DNA of 56,803 nt from an uncultured archaeon (GTDB taxonomy: Archaea > Nanobdellota > Nanobdellia > Pacearchaeales > GW2011-AR1), in NCBI GenBank assembly GCA_902386025.1, contig CABMHR010000002.1:1-56803 (forward strand). Reading direction: 5' to 3'. Below, one piece after another: positions 36,605 through 46,092 of this stretch (positions within the stretch are counted from its first letter, which is position 1; every line of letters begins with the position of its first letter). The position numbers and the translations under genes were made by a program. The notes beneath the pieces are model-generated. The model was not told where the DNA came from. It saw only the letters and a list, made by a program, of their open reading frames with translations, and ran no database searches.

Positions 36605-39463
36605 TTAAATCTTCAGGCTGACAATCTTGCTGATTCCTTCTGACATGCTTACTCCGTAAAGATTTGTTGAATTAGCCATTACTTCATCATTGTGAGTTAT
36701 TACAATATACTGCCCGTTTTTCATATACTTCTTCAATAATTCTCCCAAGCGCTCTGAATTTCTCTTGTCAAGCGCAGCATCTATTTCATCAAATATGTAA
36801 AAATAATACGGCTTTAACTCCTGTATTGCGAAAATTAATGAAAGTGCAACAAGTGTCTGCTCTCCCCCTGAAAGAGATTTTACATCAAAATTTTTCCCGT
36901 GCCCCGTTTTCACAATTATATTCACGCCTCCGCTGAAAGGCTCTTTTTGGTTTTCCAGTTCAAGAAAAACATCTCCTTTTATGCTTAATTGCGAGAAGTT
37001 CCTTGAGAAAATATTATTGATTGAGTTTAATGTCTGCATAAATGTCTTCTTTTTCTTCACATCAATTTCGTGTATTATTTTCATAATTCCCTCTTTTTCT
37101 TTTGTTATAACCTCTGTCTTTTCTTTTATTGAATCATATTCTTTTTTTATTTCATCATAAACTTCAAGAGAGCGGAGATTCACGCTTCCTATCTGGGACA
37201 AAAGCTCCTGCGTCTTGTTAAGCCGTTCAAGAAGCGAATCCTTTGATGCTTTTATCAGTTCTGTGTTTGGAAAACCGAGCATTTCTGTTTCAAGATTCTC
37301 AATTTCTGCATTAATTCTGGCAGAATCAATTTTCAAATTATTCATTTCGCTCTCAAAATTGTATACTGTGTTCTGGTTTCTGGAAATTTCTATTTCATTG
37401 TCTCTTATTTTTTTCTGAAATCCATCCCGTTCTATAATCATCTTCTGGAATTTTTCTGAAAGTTCTTCCTCCTGTTTCTTCTTCTTTTCCAAAAGCCCTT
37501 CTTTTTCATTTACCCCCTTTCTTATCTCTTTTAATTCAGAATTCAAGTCTTCTTCATCCCTCAATACCTGCTTTAATGAAATCTTTGAACGTTCAAGCTC
37601 CCTCTGTTTGAAAGATATTTCTGAATCAATATTTTCCTGATTTCTCATTGATACTTCCTGCACTTCCACTTTTAATGTTTCATATTTTTGCTCTATGTTT
37701 GAATTTTCATCAAAAGAATTTTCAAGAGTTTTCTCCCTTCTGCTTAACTCGGCAATTTCCCCCTTAATATAATCAATTTTTTCCTGCAGGGATTTTATCT
37801 GCGCCTGTTTTTCAGAAATGCCTGAAAGTTTTATCAAGTCAGAATTGCCTCTGGATATTTCAAGATTCAACTGTTCAATTTCCTGATTCAGCATGCTTTT
37901 CTTATTGTAAATTCCCTTTAATTCCTTGTCGGAATTTTCTATGTCTTTCTGCAGAGATTCTATCTTGTCGTGAATTTCCTTATGCATAGAATCAATATGC
38001 TCTTTTGTAATTCTGCTCTGACAGAGAGGGCATATATCCATTTTGGATATTTTTTCTATTAATTTTTCCTGCTTGTTTATTTCATATTCGCTTGTGCCTG
38101 AAAGCTTCTCAAGAATCTTTTCCCTCTTGTTTAAGTCTTCAATCAGGTTTCTTTTTTCTGCTATCAAAGATTTCAAACTGCTTATTTTTTCTGGATTTAT
38201 CTTTGAATCAAAGAGTTCTTCTGAAATTGATTTTATCTGCTTAAGCAGAAATTCAGATTCATTTGTATAAGAATCAAAAGTTGTTTTTTTGTCCTGAATT
38301 CTTTCTTTCAGGGATTTAAGCTCTGATTTAATTATATAAAATTTTTTTCTCTGTTCCTCTAATTTTTCAAGCTCCTGCTTCTTTGCTTCAACTTCTTTTT
38401 GATTTTTTGTTACAGAAGGAGCTCCTTTTTGAAGTTCTTTCAGCGCAAGTTCTGAATTTCTTATGCTTTCCTGTAAATTTTGCTTTTCTTTTGACAGAGA
38501 GGATATTTTATTTTCGTAATTTTCTGTCCTGACATTCATACCTGCAAGTTCTGCTCTTATATTTGCAATTTCCTGATTTAATCTTTCCTGCTCTAATCCT
38601 GTTGATTTCTGGATTGTAGAGTTTATTGAAGAAATTTTTGCTTCAAGATTTTCAACTGCAGTTCTTATTTCAAGAATTAATTTCCTTTCTTTTTCTATTT
38701 CCTTATTCTTGCCTGATATTTTTAAAATAATTTCTTCTGATATTTTTTTCTTTTGATTTATCTCCCCATAAATAATGCTGGCTTTGAATTTCTTTACATC
38801 TGCTTCAAGCTTTTTGAATTTTAATGCCTGCTGTCTTTCTTTTTCCAGATTATTCAGGTATATTGTTCTTTCTCTTAAAATTGCAAGAACCTCTCTTAAT
38901 TTTTCTTCTGTTTTTTCCATCTCTGCAATAGATTTTTCTTTTCTCATTTCATAAACTGAAATCCCTGAAACTTCTTCTATGACTTTTCTTCTTTCCTCAG
39001 GCTGCATTCTCACAAAGTTTTGAATCTCTCCTTGAAGAATAATATTAAATCCATTTGGGTCTATTCCTGCTTGAGCCAGAAGAAATACTACCTCCTGCCT
39101 TGTTTTTGTTTCATTGTTTATTCTGTAAATGCTCTGCCCGTTTCTTCTTACAATTCTCTCTATTGAAATTTCATCTTTGTCAATTGAAAAAGTCCTGTCT
39201 GAATTATCAAGGACAATTTCAACTATCGCTTCTTTTGCAGGTGCAGCAGCCTTGCTGCCCAAGAAAATTAAATTTCCTGCTTTTGCCGCTCTTAAAGATT
39301 TTATGCTTAATCTTCCAAGAACAAAACATAATGCATCAGAAATATTGCTCTTCCCGCTTCCATTAGCCCCTACAATAACATTTATTCCTGGAGCAAGAGG
39401 CACTTCTGTTTTTCTGACAAAACTCTTGAAGCCGTGCATCACCAGTCTTTTTATATAAATCAT
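36605..39463 (-). CDS. SMC-family ATPase with central CPLC zinc-hook-like motif
   Basis: N-terminal GFKSFVRKTEVPLAPGINVIVGANGSGKSNISDALCFVLG; C-terminal LSGGEQTLVALSLIFAIQELKPYYFYIFDEIDAALD...ITHNDEVMANSTNLYGVSMSEGISKIVSL; CPLC at residues 478-481 of 952. Confidence 0.9.
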   Translation of the reverse strand: MIYIKRLVMHGFKSFVRKTEVPLAPGINVIVGANGSGKSNISDALCFVLGRLSIKSLRAAKAGNLIFLGSKAAAPAKEAIVEIVLDNSDRTFSIDKDEISIERIVRRNGQSIYRINNETKTRQEVVFLLAQAGIDPNGFNIILQGEIQNFVRMQPEERRKVIEEVSGISVYEMRKEKSIAEMEKTEEKLREVLAILRERTIYLNNLEKERQQALKFKKLEADVKKFKASIIYGEINQKKKISEEIILKISGKNKEIEKERKLILEIRTAVENLEAKISSINSTIQKSTGLEQERLNQEIANIRAELAGMNVRTENYENKISSLSKEKQNLQESIRNSELALKELQKGAPSVTKNQKEVEAKKQELEKLEEQRKKFYIIKSELKSLKERIQDKKTTFDSYTNESEFLLKQIKSISEELFDSKINPEKISSLKSLIAEKRNLIEDLNKREKILEKLSGTSEYEINKQEKLIEKISKMDICPLCQSRITKEHIDSMHKEIHDKIESLQKDIENSDKELKGIYNKKSMLNQEIEQLNLEISRGNSDLIKLSGISEKQAQIKSLQEKIDYIKGEIAELSRREKTLENSFDENSNIEQKYETLKVEVQEVSMRNQENIDSEISFKQRELERSKISLKQVLRDEEDLNSELKEIRKGVNEKEGLLEKKKKQEEELSEKFQKMIIERDGFQKKIRDNEIEISRNQNTVYNFESEMNNLKIDSARINAEIENLETEMLGFPNTELIKASKDSLLERLNKTQELLSQIGSVNLRSLEVYDEIKKEYDSIKEKTEVITKEKEGIMKIIHEIDVKKKKTFMQTLNSINNIFSRNFSQLSIKGDVFLELENQKEPFSGGVNIIVKTGHGKNFDVKSLSGGEQTLVALSLIFAIQELKPYYFYIFDEIDAALDKRNSERLGELLKKYMKNGQYIVITHNDEVMANSTNLYGVSMSEGISKIVSLKI

Positions 39464-39511
39464 TCAATAGATAAGAAAAGGTATTTTTTAAAGTTTAATG
39501 AACTAAATAAT

Positions 39512-40183
39512 CTAAAAGAAAAATAATTTCTTTTGTTCAGAAGCAGAACAGGCATCTTTCCAAGTGCTCCATGTTTTTCTGAATATTCCCTTGTCTCCAT
39601 AAACCTGATTGTGCTTTTCAAGAAATTTTGTTGTAAGCGGGTCTGAACAATATCCAGAACCAATATCATTCCCGTATTGTTCCTTTAATTTAGCCATTTC
39701 TGTTTCTCTTGTGCATTTAGCAAGTATAGAAGCTGCAGATACTGCAACGTGATTCACGTCTGCTCTATGCTCGCATACAACTTCAAGATTTGACAGATTG
39801 TCTATTTTTGTTTTTAGAAAATCTTTCCATTTTTCTATTCCAACAGAAGGGCAGTCAACAACAACTCTTATTTTATCATACCCTTTGTTTATCCTGTTTA
39901 TTACTTCTGCCATCTTTATTGCTTCCAGTGCATTAAGATTTGTTCCTGCTTTGTTTGTGCTGTCTATTTCTTCTGGATAAGCAAGGACTATTTCAAATGT
40001 TTCTGCCATCTCTTTTATTTTCTCGCATAAGAATTCCCTTCTTTTTTGAGTTAATTGCTTTGAATCTTTTACCCCTAATTTCTTCAATTCGCCTTCAATT
40101 TTGCTGTCAATAAGGCATCCTGCCAGAATCATAGGGCCCACAACAGGCCCTCTTCCTGCATCATCAATTCCTAAAATAAGCAT
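39512..40183 (-). CDS. rnhB: Ribonuclease HII
   Basis: ILGIDDAGRGPVVGPMILAGCL...LGVKDSKQLTQKRRE; HRADVNHVAVSAASILAKCTR. Confidence 0.93.
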   Translation of the reverse strand: MLILGIDDAGRGPVVGPMILAGCLIDSKIEGELKKLGVKDSKQLTQKRREFLCEKIKEMAETFEIVLAYPEEIDSTNKAGTNLNALEAIKMAEVINRINKGYDKIRVVVDCPSVGIEKWKDFLKTKIDNLSNLEVVCEHRADVNHVAVSAASILAKCTRETEMAKLKEQYGNDIGSGYCSDPLTTKFLEKHNQVYGDKGIFRKTWSTWKDACSASEQKKLFFF

Positions 40184-40235
40184 AGGTTTTCCACATTCAC
40201 AACGTTTATAAATTTAATTCTAATCTTTTTTATAT

Positions 40236-40311
40236 AGCGGGGTAGAGCAGCCTGGAGTGCTCGTCGGGCCCATAACCCGAAGGTCGTGCGGTTCAAATCC
40301 CACCCCCGCTA
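40236..40311 (+). tRNA. tRNA-Met (CAT), initiator type
   Basis: AGCGGGG/CCCCGCT acceptor with A1-U72, anticodon stem TCGGG-CCCATAA-CCCGA with three G-C pairs, TTCAAAT T-loop. Confidence 0.92.
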
Positions 40312-40320
40312 CTTCTTTTT

Positions 40321-40586
40321 ATGGTGAGATTTGAACAAATCCCAATTCGCAACTTCGCTTGCATATCACTGTCCTAAACTCCGCGAAATTGCTCACCCCC
40401 GCATCCTCTTAATTATCCCTAAATTTGAGCAATCCAACTCGAGCCCACATTCACAGTATGGAACCAATGCTCGTGTAAACTCTCGCCCCCGCCACTTATT
40501 CCCTTAATGAAATTTGAACAAATCTTTACTTTCAACTTCACTTACATAACAATGTCCTTAACACTGCAAGATTGTTCGCCCCCGCC
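40321..40586. repeat. Three degenerate tandem tRNA-like units, period about 90-93 bp
   Basis: Units end CACCCCCGC (40394-40402), CGCCCCCGC (~40484-40492), CGCCCCCGC (40577-40585); units 1 and 3 share ATTTGAACAAATC and CATA(T/A)CA(C/A)TGTCCT(A/T)AAC. Confidence 0.6.
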
Positions 40587-40637
40587 TAATTTCATTTATC
40601 AGAACTTTTAAAAATCCATCTTAATTGTGTAATTTAG

Positions 40638-40708
40638 CCCTCCATAGCATAGTGGTAATGCAGTCGGCTGTAGACCGGCGTATCCAAGTTCGATTCTTGG
40701 TGGAGGGA
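40638..40708 (+). tRNA. tRNA-Tyr (GTA)
   Basis: CCCTCCA/TGGAGGG acceptor, GTCGG-CTGTAGA-CCGGC anticodon arm, CCAAG-TTCGATT-CTTGG T-arm. Confidence 0.92.
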
Positions 40709-40962
40709 TTTCAACAGATTGTAAATCAGTTTATCCCCAAGATATCGGAGAAAGATTTTCCGTTGAATGGTTGATTCCGAGAGTTTTCACGAATGCAGTA
40801 AATATTAAGAGCAATGAGTGGGGGCTTGAGTTATAGTGGGGGGATGCTTACCCAAAAATTTCTTATTCAATGATTAGTATAGAAATATTTAAAAGAGAAA
40901 CATGCCAATTAAAATCAAAGTTATTGATTAAAAATTAATTGATAACAATTAAAGGGGGGAAA

Positions 40963-41034
40963 ATGAAGGAAGAAGCTGAAGATGATGAGGAAATATTCGA
41001 CGATACTATCGACGAATTAGACCTTGATGATTGA
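40963..41034 (+). CDS. 23-aa acidic micro-ORF
   Basis: MKEEAEDDEEIFDDTIDELDLDD after AAAGGGGGGAAA ribosome-binding site. Confidence 0.35.
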   Translation: MKEEAEDDEEIFDDTIDELDLDD

Positions 41035-41044
41035 TTCTTTATTT

Positions 41045-41950
41045 TTATTCTTTTATTTTTAGTTTTATATTATTGTTTTCCTTGCTTAATTCGCTCGGGC
41101 TGTATTTTATATCCAAACTTAATTCTTTTATGCTTATTTCTGGAATCAAAATATTTCCAATAACAACAGATTCTCCGCGTCCTATTTCAAGAGGAGAAAT
41201 ATTCATTTCTTTTATCTGATTTCCATCAGCGTAAATAACAACCTGCGATTTTTCTGCATCTTTTAGCCCGAGATTCATAACAGTCATATTAACATCCAAA
41301 AATCTTCCTTTCATAACTGCAGAAGCATTTTCAAGAACCAAATCTGGGTAACTCGGAGCTGAATAAAGGTTATTAATTAACTGAATCATATCTTCGCTTA
41401 TCTCCTGGCTGCAGTCAGTAACGTTATACATTATATTATTTGGATTTGCCGAATGTTCAAAGCCAAGAACGTGAAAAAGTTCATGCAGAGCAACATTTGG
41501 ATTTGGGCAGTTTGATTTTTTAATTAATAAAATCTCTCCATTAAAAATAACATTAAAATTTCCTGCTTGAATTATTTTTGTTGCCCCGCCTTCTCCTGCA
41601 ATGAACATTCCGCTGCTGTATTGATTCTTTTCATCGCATGTTATTGATATTTCTTCATTTTCTGAAGCAGGATTAAATCTTAAGAGGGTTAAATTCTCCA
41701 TTATATCCAAGGCTGTCTGCATATCATTTTCTTTTTGAAGAGGACAGCTAGAGATGTTATAAGATATTTCAGCTGATGGAAAACGCATATTGGGATAAAA
41801 CTGCATCTTATTTTCTTCAGGAACAATGCTGAAATTTGAATTTCCAGAATTCGTTGAGAAGTTAATCGTGCTTAAAGGAGTAAGATAAAAAAATAAAAGC
41901 GAAATTAAGATTAATGCTGAAATAATTGTTAGAATCACCTTTAAACTCAT
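41045..41950 (-). CDS. Exported matrixin-like zinc metallopeptidase with CARDB-like C terminus
   Basis: N-terminal TM; VALHELFHVLGFEHSANPNNIMY (HExxHxxGxxH with Met-turn-like NIMY). Confidence 0.8.
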   Translation of the reverse strand: MSLKVILTIISALILISLLFFYLTPLSTINFSTNSGNSNFSIVPEENKMQFYPNMRFPSAEISYNISSCPLQKENDMQTALDIMENLTLLRFNPASENEEISITCDEKNQYSSGMFIAGEGGATKIIQAGNFNVIFNGEILLIKKSNCPNPNVALHELFHVLGFEHSANPNNIMYNVTDCSQEISEDMIQLINNLYSAPSYPDLVLENASAVMKGRFLDVNMTVMNLGLKDAEKSQVVIYADGNQIKEMNISPLEIGRGESVVIGNILIPEISIKELSLDIKYSPSELSKENNNIKLKIKE

Positions 41951-42030
41951 TAATTAATTTGTCTTTTTTCTTATATAAATTTGCTGTATTTTTTAAAAAA
42001 ATAAAAAAGAAATAGTTAAATTAAACTCTT

Positions 42031-42159
42031 TTACCAATCTTCGTCGTCAGATGATTTTTCTTCTTCTTCATCATCGTCAGAATCTTCATCTTCATCAAAT
42101 TCTTCATCTTCAGATTCTGAAGTCTTGTCCTCGTCTTCATCAAATCCTTTCTTTGCCAT
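42031..42159 (-). CDS. 42-aa highly acidic protein
   Basis: MAKKGFDEDEDKTSESEDEEFDEDEDSDDDEEEEKSSDDEDW; start chosen at MAKKG. Confidence 0.5.
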   Translation of the reverse strand: MAKKGFDEDEDKTSESEDEEFDEDEDSDDDEEEEKSSDDEDW

Positions 42160-42274
42160 CTTGGATAAATTTACCTCATATTTATTTAGGTGAAAATGAG
42201 AAGAAAAGTCCTTTTTTAAAGTTTTTGATTGTTCTCTTGTTAAGGTTTTTATACATCTAATTCGTAAAAAAACA

Positions 42275-42898
42275 ATGATACTGGATTTTATTATCAATCT
42301 TGACAAGAATCTTACTTTAATAATACAAACTTATGGACTTCTTATATACCCCTTTCTTTTTTTAATTATCTTTATTGAAACTGGACTGGTTATAATGCCT
42401 TTTTTGCCTGGGGATTCTATCCTCTTTGCATCAGGGGTTTTGGCTTCAAGAGGATTAATTAACATTTTTTTAGTTTTTTTGGTTGCGGCATCAGCTGCAA
42501 TAATTGGAGACAGCGTGAATTATTGGATAGGCAATTTTATCGGAGACAGAATAAGCAGGAGCAGATTCATAAAAAAAGAACATTTAATAAAAACCCAAAG
42601 ATTTTATGAAAAATATGGGGGCAAAACAATAATTCTTGCTAGATTTATTCCAATTATAAGAACATTTGCTCCTTTCATTGCAGGGATTGGGAAAATGAAA
42701 TATTCAAAATTTTTGTTCTTTAATGTCATTGGCGGACTTCTTTGGACATTTTTATTTACTTTTGCAGGATTTTTTTTCGGAAATATCCCTTTTATCAAAG
42801 AAAATTTTTCAATAGTAATATTAACAATAATAATCATATCTTTTATTCCCGCAATTATTGAATTAATTAAATCTAAAAAACATAGAGAAATAAATTAA
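42275..42898 (+). CDS. DedA-family membrane protein
   Basis: FIETGLVIMPFLPGDSILFASGVLA; ILARFIPIIRTFAPFIAGIGKMKYSKFLFFNVIGGLLW. Confidence 0.9.
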   Translation: MILDFIINLDKNLTLIIQTYGLLIYPFLFLIIFIETGLVIMPFLPGDSILFASGVLASRGLINIFLVFLVAASAAIIGDSVNYWIGNFIGDRISRSRFIKKEHLIKTQRFYEKYGGKTIILARFIPIIRTFAPFIAGIGKMKYSKFLFFNVIGGLLWTFLFTFAGFFFGNIPFIKENFSIVILTIIIISFIPAIIELIKSKKHREIN

Positions 42899-43773
42899 AT
42901 TCTTTTTATTTTTCCTTCCTGCCAGTCTTTTAATATAAGTCTTGCAGTTCTGTCTTCATCAACTTTATTTCCTTTTATAAGAAATTTTCTCTGTCTGCCA
43001 AGATTTTCAATTAAAACTTCTGAGTCTCCATCTGAATCAATATCATAAAAATTCTCAATTATTGACGGAAATTCTTTCATAATTTCTGCTACTGCAACTT
43101 CCGGCTCTTTTACTTGATTGTATGCTCTTGCTCCTAATTTTGTGTGCTGGGACATCACTAGGTTATTTGAACTTGAATATTCTTTGTTTGGAATAATTCC
43201 AGGGCTGTCAACCAATAAGATGTCAGAAGTAAGCTTTACTTTTATTATTCCTTTTGTAAATCCTGCTTCTGAACCTGTTCTTGTTGCATTTTTTCCTGAA
43301 AGCAGATTAATCACAGAACTTTTTCCAGTATTGGGATATCCAACAACTCCCACAGTTATTTTATTTGCCCTCTTATCAACGTGCTCTTTGACTTTTCCTG
43401 CAAGAATCTTAATCCTGTCTCTTAATTCTTTTATTCCCCCTCTTTTTGTGCAGGAAACAAATACTTTTGGGTTTAGCTTTTCAATATATCCCCTGTCTAT
43501 TTTTTCCAAATCAATTAAGTCAGATTTATTAAAGACATAAATTATTTTTTTGTTCTCTCTCTTAATCATATCTTCTATTTCTGAATTTCTTGTTTCTTTA
43601 ATAAACCTTGAATCTAATATTTCAAGAATAATATCTGACATTTGGACGATTTTTTCTGCAAGCAGAGGATATTTTCCTTTTTGCCTTTTGATATTTTTTA
43701 ATCGCTGCGGACTTCTTGAAATCCTTGAAGAATCGTGCTTCTTTCCGTGGCTGTAAACTTGATTTACTCTCAT
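42895..43773 (-). CDS. Circularly permuted YlqF/YawG-like GTPase
   Basis: ILDSRFIKETRN; NKSDLID; GVVGYPNTGKSSVINLLSG; LLVDSPGIIP. Confidence 0.88.
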   Translation of the reverse strand: MRVNQVYSHGKKHDSSRISRSPQRLKNIKRQKGKYPLLAEKIVQMSDIILEILDSRFIKETRNSEIEDMIKRENKKIIYVFNKSDLIDLEKIDRGYIEKLNPKVFVSCTKRGGIKELRDRIKILAGKVKEHVDKRANKITVGVVGYPNTGKSSVINLLSGKNATRTGSEAGFTKGIIKVKLTSDILLVDSPGIIPNKEYSSSNNLVMSQHTKLGARAYNQVKEPEVAVAEIMKEFPSIIENFYDIDSDGDSEVLIENLGRQRKFLIKGNKVDEDRTARLILKDWQEGKIKRI

Positions 43774-43861
43774 ACTAATTTAAAGAAATGCGAGTTTATA
43801 AAATTAGATAAAATGTTAAATAAAAACCTTTAAAATCCTATCATAATCTATATTATTATAC

Positions 43862-43942
43862 GCCCACATCGCATAGTGGTATTGCATCGGATTGCTAATC
43901 CGAGCCCTTCGGGGCTCGCAGGTTCGATTCCTGCTGTGGGCG
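43862..43942 (+). tRNA. tRNA-Ser (GCT)
   Basis: GCCCACA/TGTGGGC acceptor, CGGATTGCTAATCCG anticodon arm, variable arm AGCCC-TTCG-GGGCT. Confidence 0.93.
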
Positions 43943-44012
43943 TTCTTATCTAACATCCTTTTTCAAAAAACTTTAAAAATGCCTTTCTGCTATTATATTA
44001 AAAGAGGGAAAA

Positions 44013-44576
44013 ATGCACAAAACTTTAAAGTTATTAACAATTTCAGATATTTTCATATTTTCTGGATTTGGATTAGTTTCTCCTATTTTAGCAATTTTCT
44101 TCAAGGATAATCTTGCTGGAGGAACTTTATTTACTGCAGGAGTTGCAAGTGCAATTTTTCTTATAACCCACGCAATACTGCAGATTATTTTCGCAGAGAT
44201 ATTCAGTTCTAAAGATAGAAGATGGATGCTTCTCTTGGGAACTGTTTTAATAGTCTTTGTTCCATTTGGATATATTTTCTCTACAAGCATATGGCATATA
44301 TTCATAATACAATTTATATACGGGGTTGGAGCAGGTTTCGCGTATCCTTCATGGTATAGTTTATTCACTTCTAATATTGAGAAGAAATCAAGCGGATTCC
44401 AGTGGTCTGTATACAATTCTGGAGTTAGCATAGGAACAGGAATTACTGCTGCTGTAGGGGCTTGGCTGGCTGAAGAGATAGGATTCCAGTGGGTATTCGG
44501 GATAACAGGCATAGTTTCTGTACTTGGATTGTTAATTCTATTTAAGCTGGATAAGAATGTTGCTAAGAAGGTATAA
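44013..44576 (+). CDS. MFS-like protein, half-size
   Basis: 187 aa with about six TM helices; SPILAIFFKDNL...DRRWMLLLGTVLIV. Confidence 0.7.
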   Translation: MHKTLKLLTISDIFIFSGFGLVSPILAIFFKDNLAGGTLFTAGVASAIFLITHAILQIIFAEIFSSKDRRWMLLLGTVLIVFVPFGYIFSTSIWHIFIIQFIYGVGAGFAYPSWYSLFTSNIEKKSSGFQWSVYNSGVSIGTGITAAVGAWLAEEIGFQWVFGITGIVSVLGLLILFKLDKNVAKKV

Positions 44577-44664
44577 GAAACGATGATTAATGCAGAAACG
44601 TGAGATTAAACTTGTGGTTTGCCTTAAAAGATTATTAGACTAAATTTTCAATCATAAATATAAT

Positions 44665-46050
44665 TTAATCTTCTCTATCTTTCTTAATTTGGTCTGCTAT
44701 AAAGAACGCGTGATTTGATTCTGCTTCGTGAACTTCACCATCTTTTTCATATACTGCAGTTGCTGTAGGCAAAGAGAATTTTCCAAGAACTCCTACTTTT
44801 GAATAAATTATGTAGGATAATATTCTTGATTCTCCTGCTTGAAGTCTGTCAAAGTGCCATTCTAATTTCTTGCTTCTTTCATCAACCTTCTTGGGCATCT
44901 CTCCTCCAAATCTTTCGTGCAATTTTGCTAAAAGAGGAAGCCTGTCAATTACGTGAATTCTTTCAACATATTTTCTTGCAGTGACAATTACAGATACTTT
45001 TAATGCAAATTCTCCGCCTTTTGCCCTTACAAAATTAACTTTCTTTCTAATAGACAGGTTTGTCTTTGAAAATTGTTTAACTAATATTACTATAGCAATA
45101 ATCAGCAATATTGCCAATAACGGCAAAAGCCAGTTTGTTCTTACGCTAAGGCTGAACTGCTCTCCTGGTTTTAACTCCTTGTTCCAAGTGTAATAAACAC
45201 TCAATCCTTTTCTTTCTACTGAATCTGGTTCAGGATTAAAGCTTGTGAAAAGCCTTGATATTATGTTCTTTTTTAATACAGTAGAAGATTCAGATACAAC
45301 ATTTCCTTCATTAACTTTCAGTATTTTGTTTGTGTTAATTATAATTCCATAATCATTTTCTGAACTTGTAACAATATTCTTTTCTGAAAACTTCATTGTT
45401 CCCTGCACATTTGTCTTTAATTTGTCAAAATTTATTGCTGCGTCCAGTGTGTAAAATCCAGCCATCAAATCCCTAAAATCATTTCTGTTAAGAGCAATTT
45501 CAAAACTCTGCTTCTGGTTTGGAGCAAGAGCAAATGTTTTTTCAAAATTGAAGAAAGGGGATTTGAATTGTGCGTTTATGTTTTCAAAATTGAAGTTCAG
45601 CAAATTTTTTATATAAACAGAAACTTTGTTTGAATCTGGCTTGAATTCTTCTGCACCTACTTCAAATGCTTCATTTAACTCAACAACATCTGATGTAAGC
45701 TGATAAGTCATTTGGGAATTATCCTGCCCTTTTATATACAAATCAAAGATAACTTTTCCTTCCTGTTTTAAATCAGTTCTTGGGTAAATTCCGATGCTGA
45801 CATTTTTAGTTTCTCCTATGCCGATTGGAACAGTTCCTTTTGGAAAAGTATCAGAGCCAAAAAAATTGTAGAACATAAGATTATCTGAACCGCCGTTATT
45901 TGTTATTCTTAAATCAAAAATCGCAGGTGCGCTAGAGCCTTTAATCATTGCAACATCATCAGATGCAGGTTCAATATTCAAATTTATTGCAGAAATAAAC
46001 GGAGCAATAATAAAAAATATAAATAATCCTATCACCAAACTCTTTTTCAT
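44665..46050 (-). CDS. Exported membrane-anchored surface protein
   Basis: Signal peptide, beta-rich ectodomain, TM LLPLLAILLIIAIVILV, cytoplasmic domain. Confidence 0.6.
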   Translation of the reverse strand: MKKSLVIGLFIFFIIAPFISAINLNIEPASDDVAMIKGSSAPAIFDLRITNNGGSDNLMFYNFFGSDTFPKGTVPIGIGETKNVSIGIYPRTDLKQEGKVIFDLYIKGQDNSQMTYQLTSDVVELNEAFEVGAEEFKPDSNKVSVYIKNLLNFNFENINAQFKSPFFNFEKTFALAPNQKQSFEIALNRNDFRDLMAGFYTLDAAINFDKLKTNVQGTMKFSEKNIVTSSENDYGIIINTNKILKVNEGNVVSESSTVLKKNIISRLFTSFNPEPDSVERKGLSVYYTWNKELKPGEQFSLSVRTNWLLPLLAILLIIAIVILVKQFSKTNLSIRKKVNFVRAKGGEFALKVSVIVTARKYVERIHVIDRLPLLAKLHERFGGEMPKKVDERSKKLEWHFDRLQAGESRILSYIIYSKVGVLGKFSLPTATAVYEKDGEVHEAESNHAFFIADQIKKDRED

Positions 46051-46092
46051 ATAGGAATTTAGAATATTTTGTATTTAAACGTTTCTGTTGAA

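Noticed and set aside
42061-42150. TTCATC/TCATCT-rich low-complexity stretch as a possible microsatellite
   Set aside because: It is the reverse complement of Asp/Glu codons of the short acidic protein at 42031-42159.
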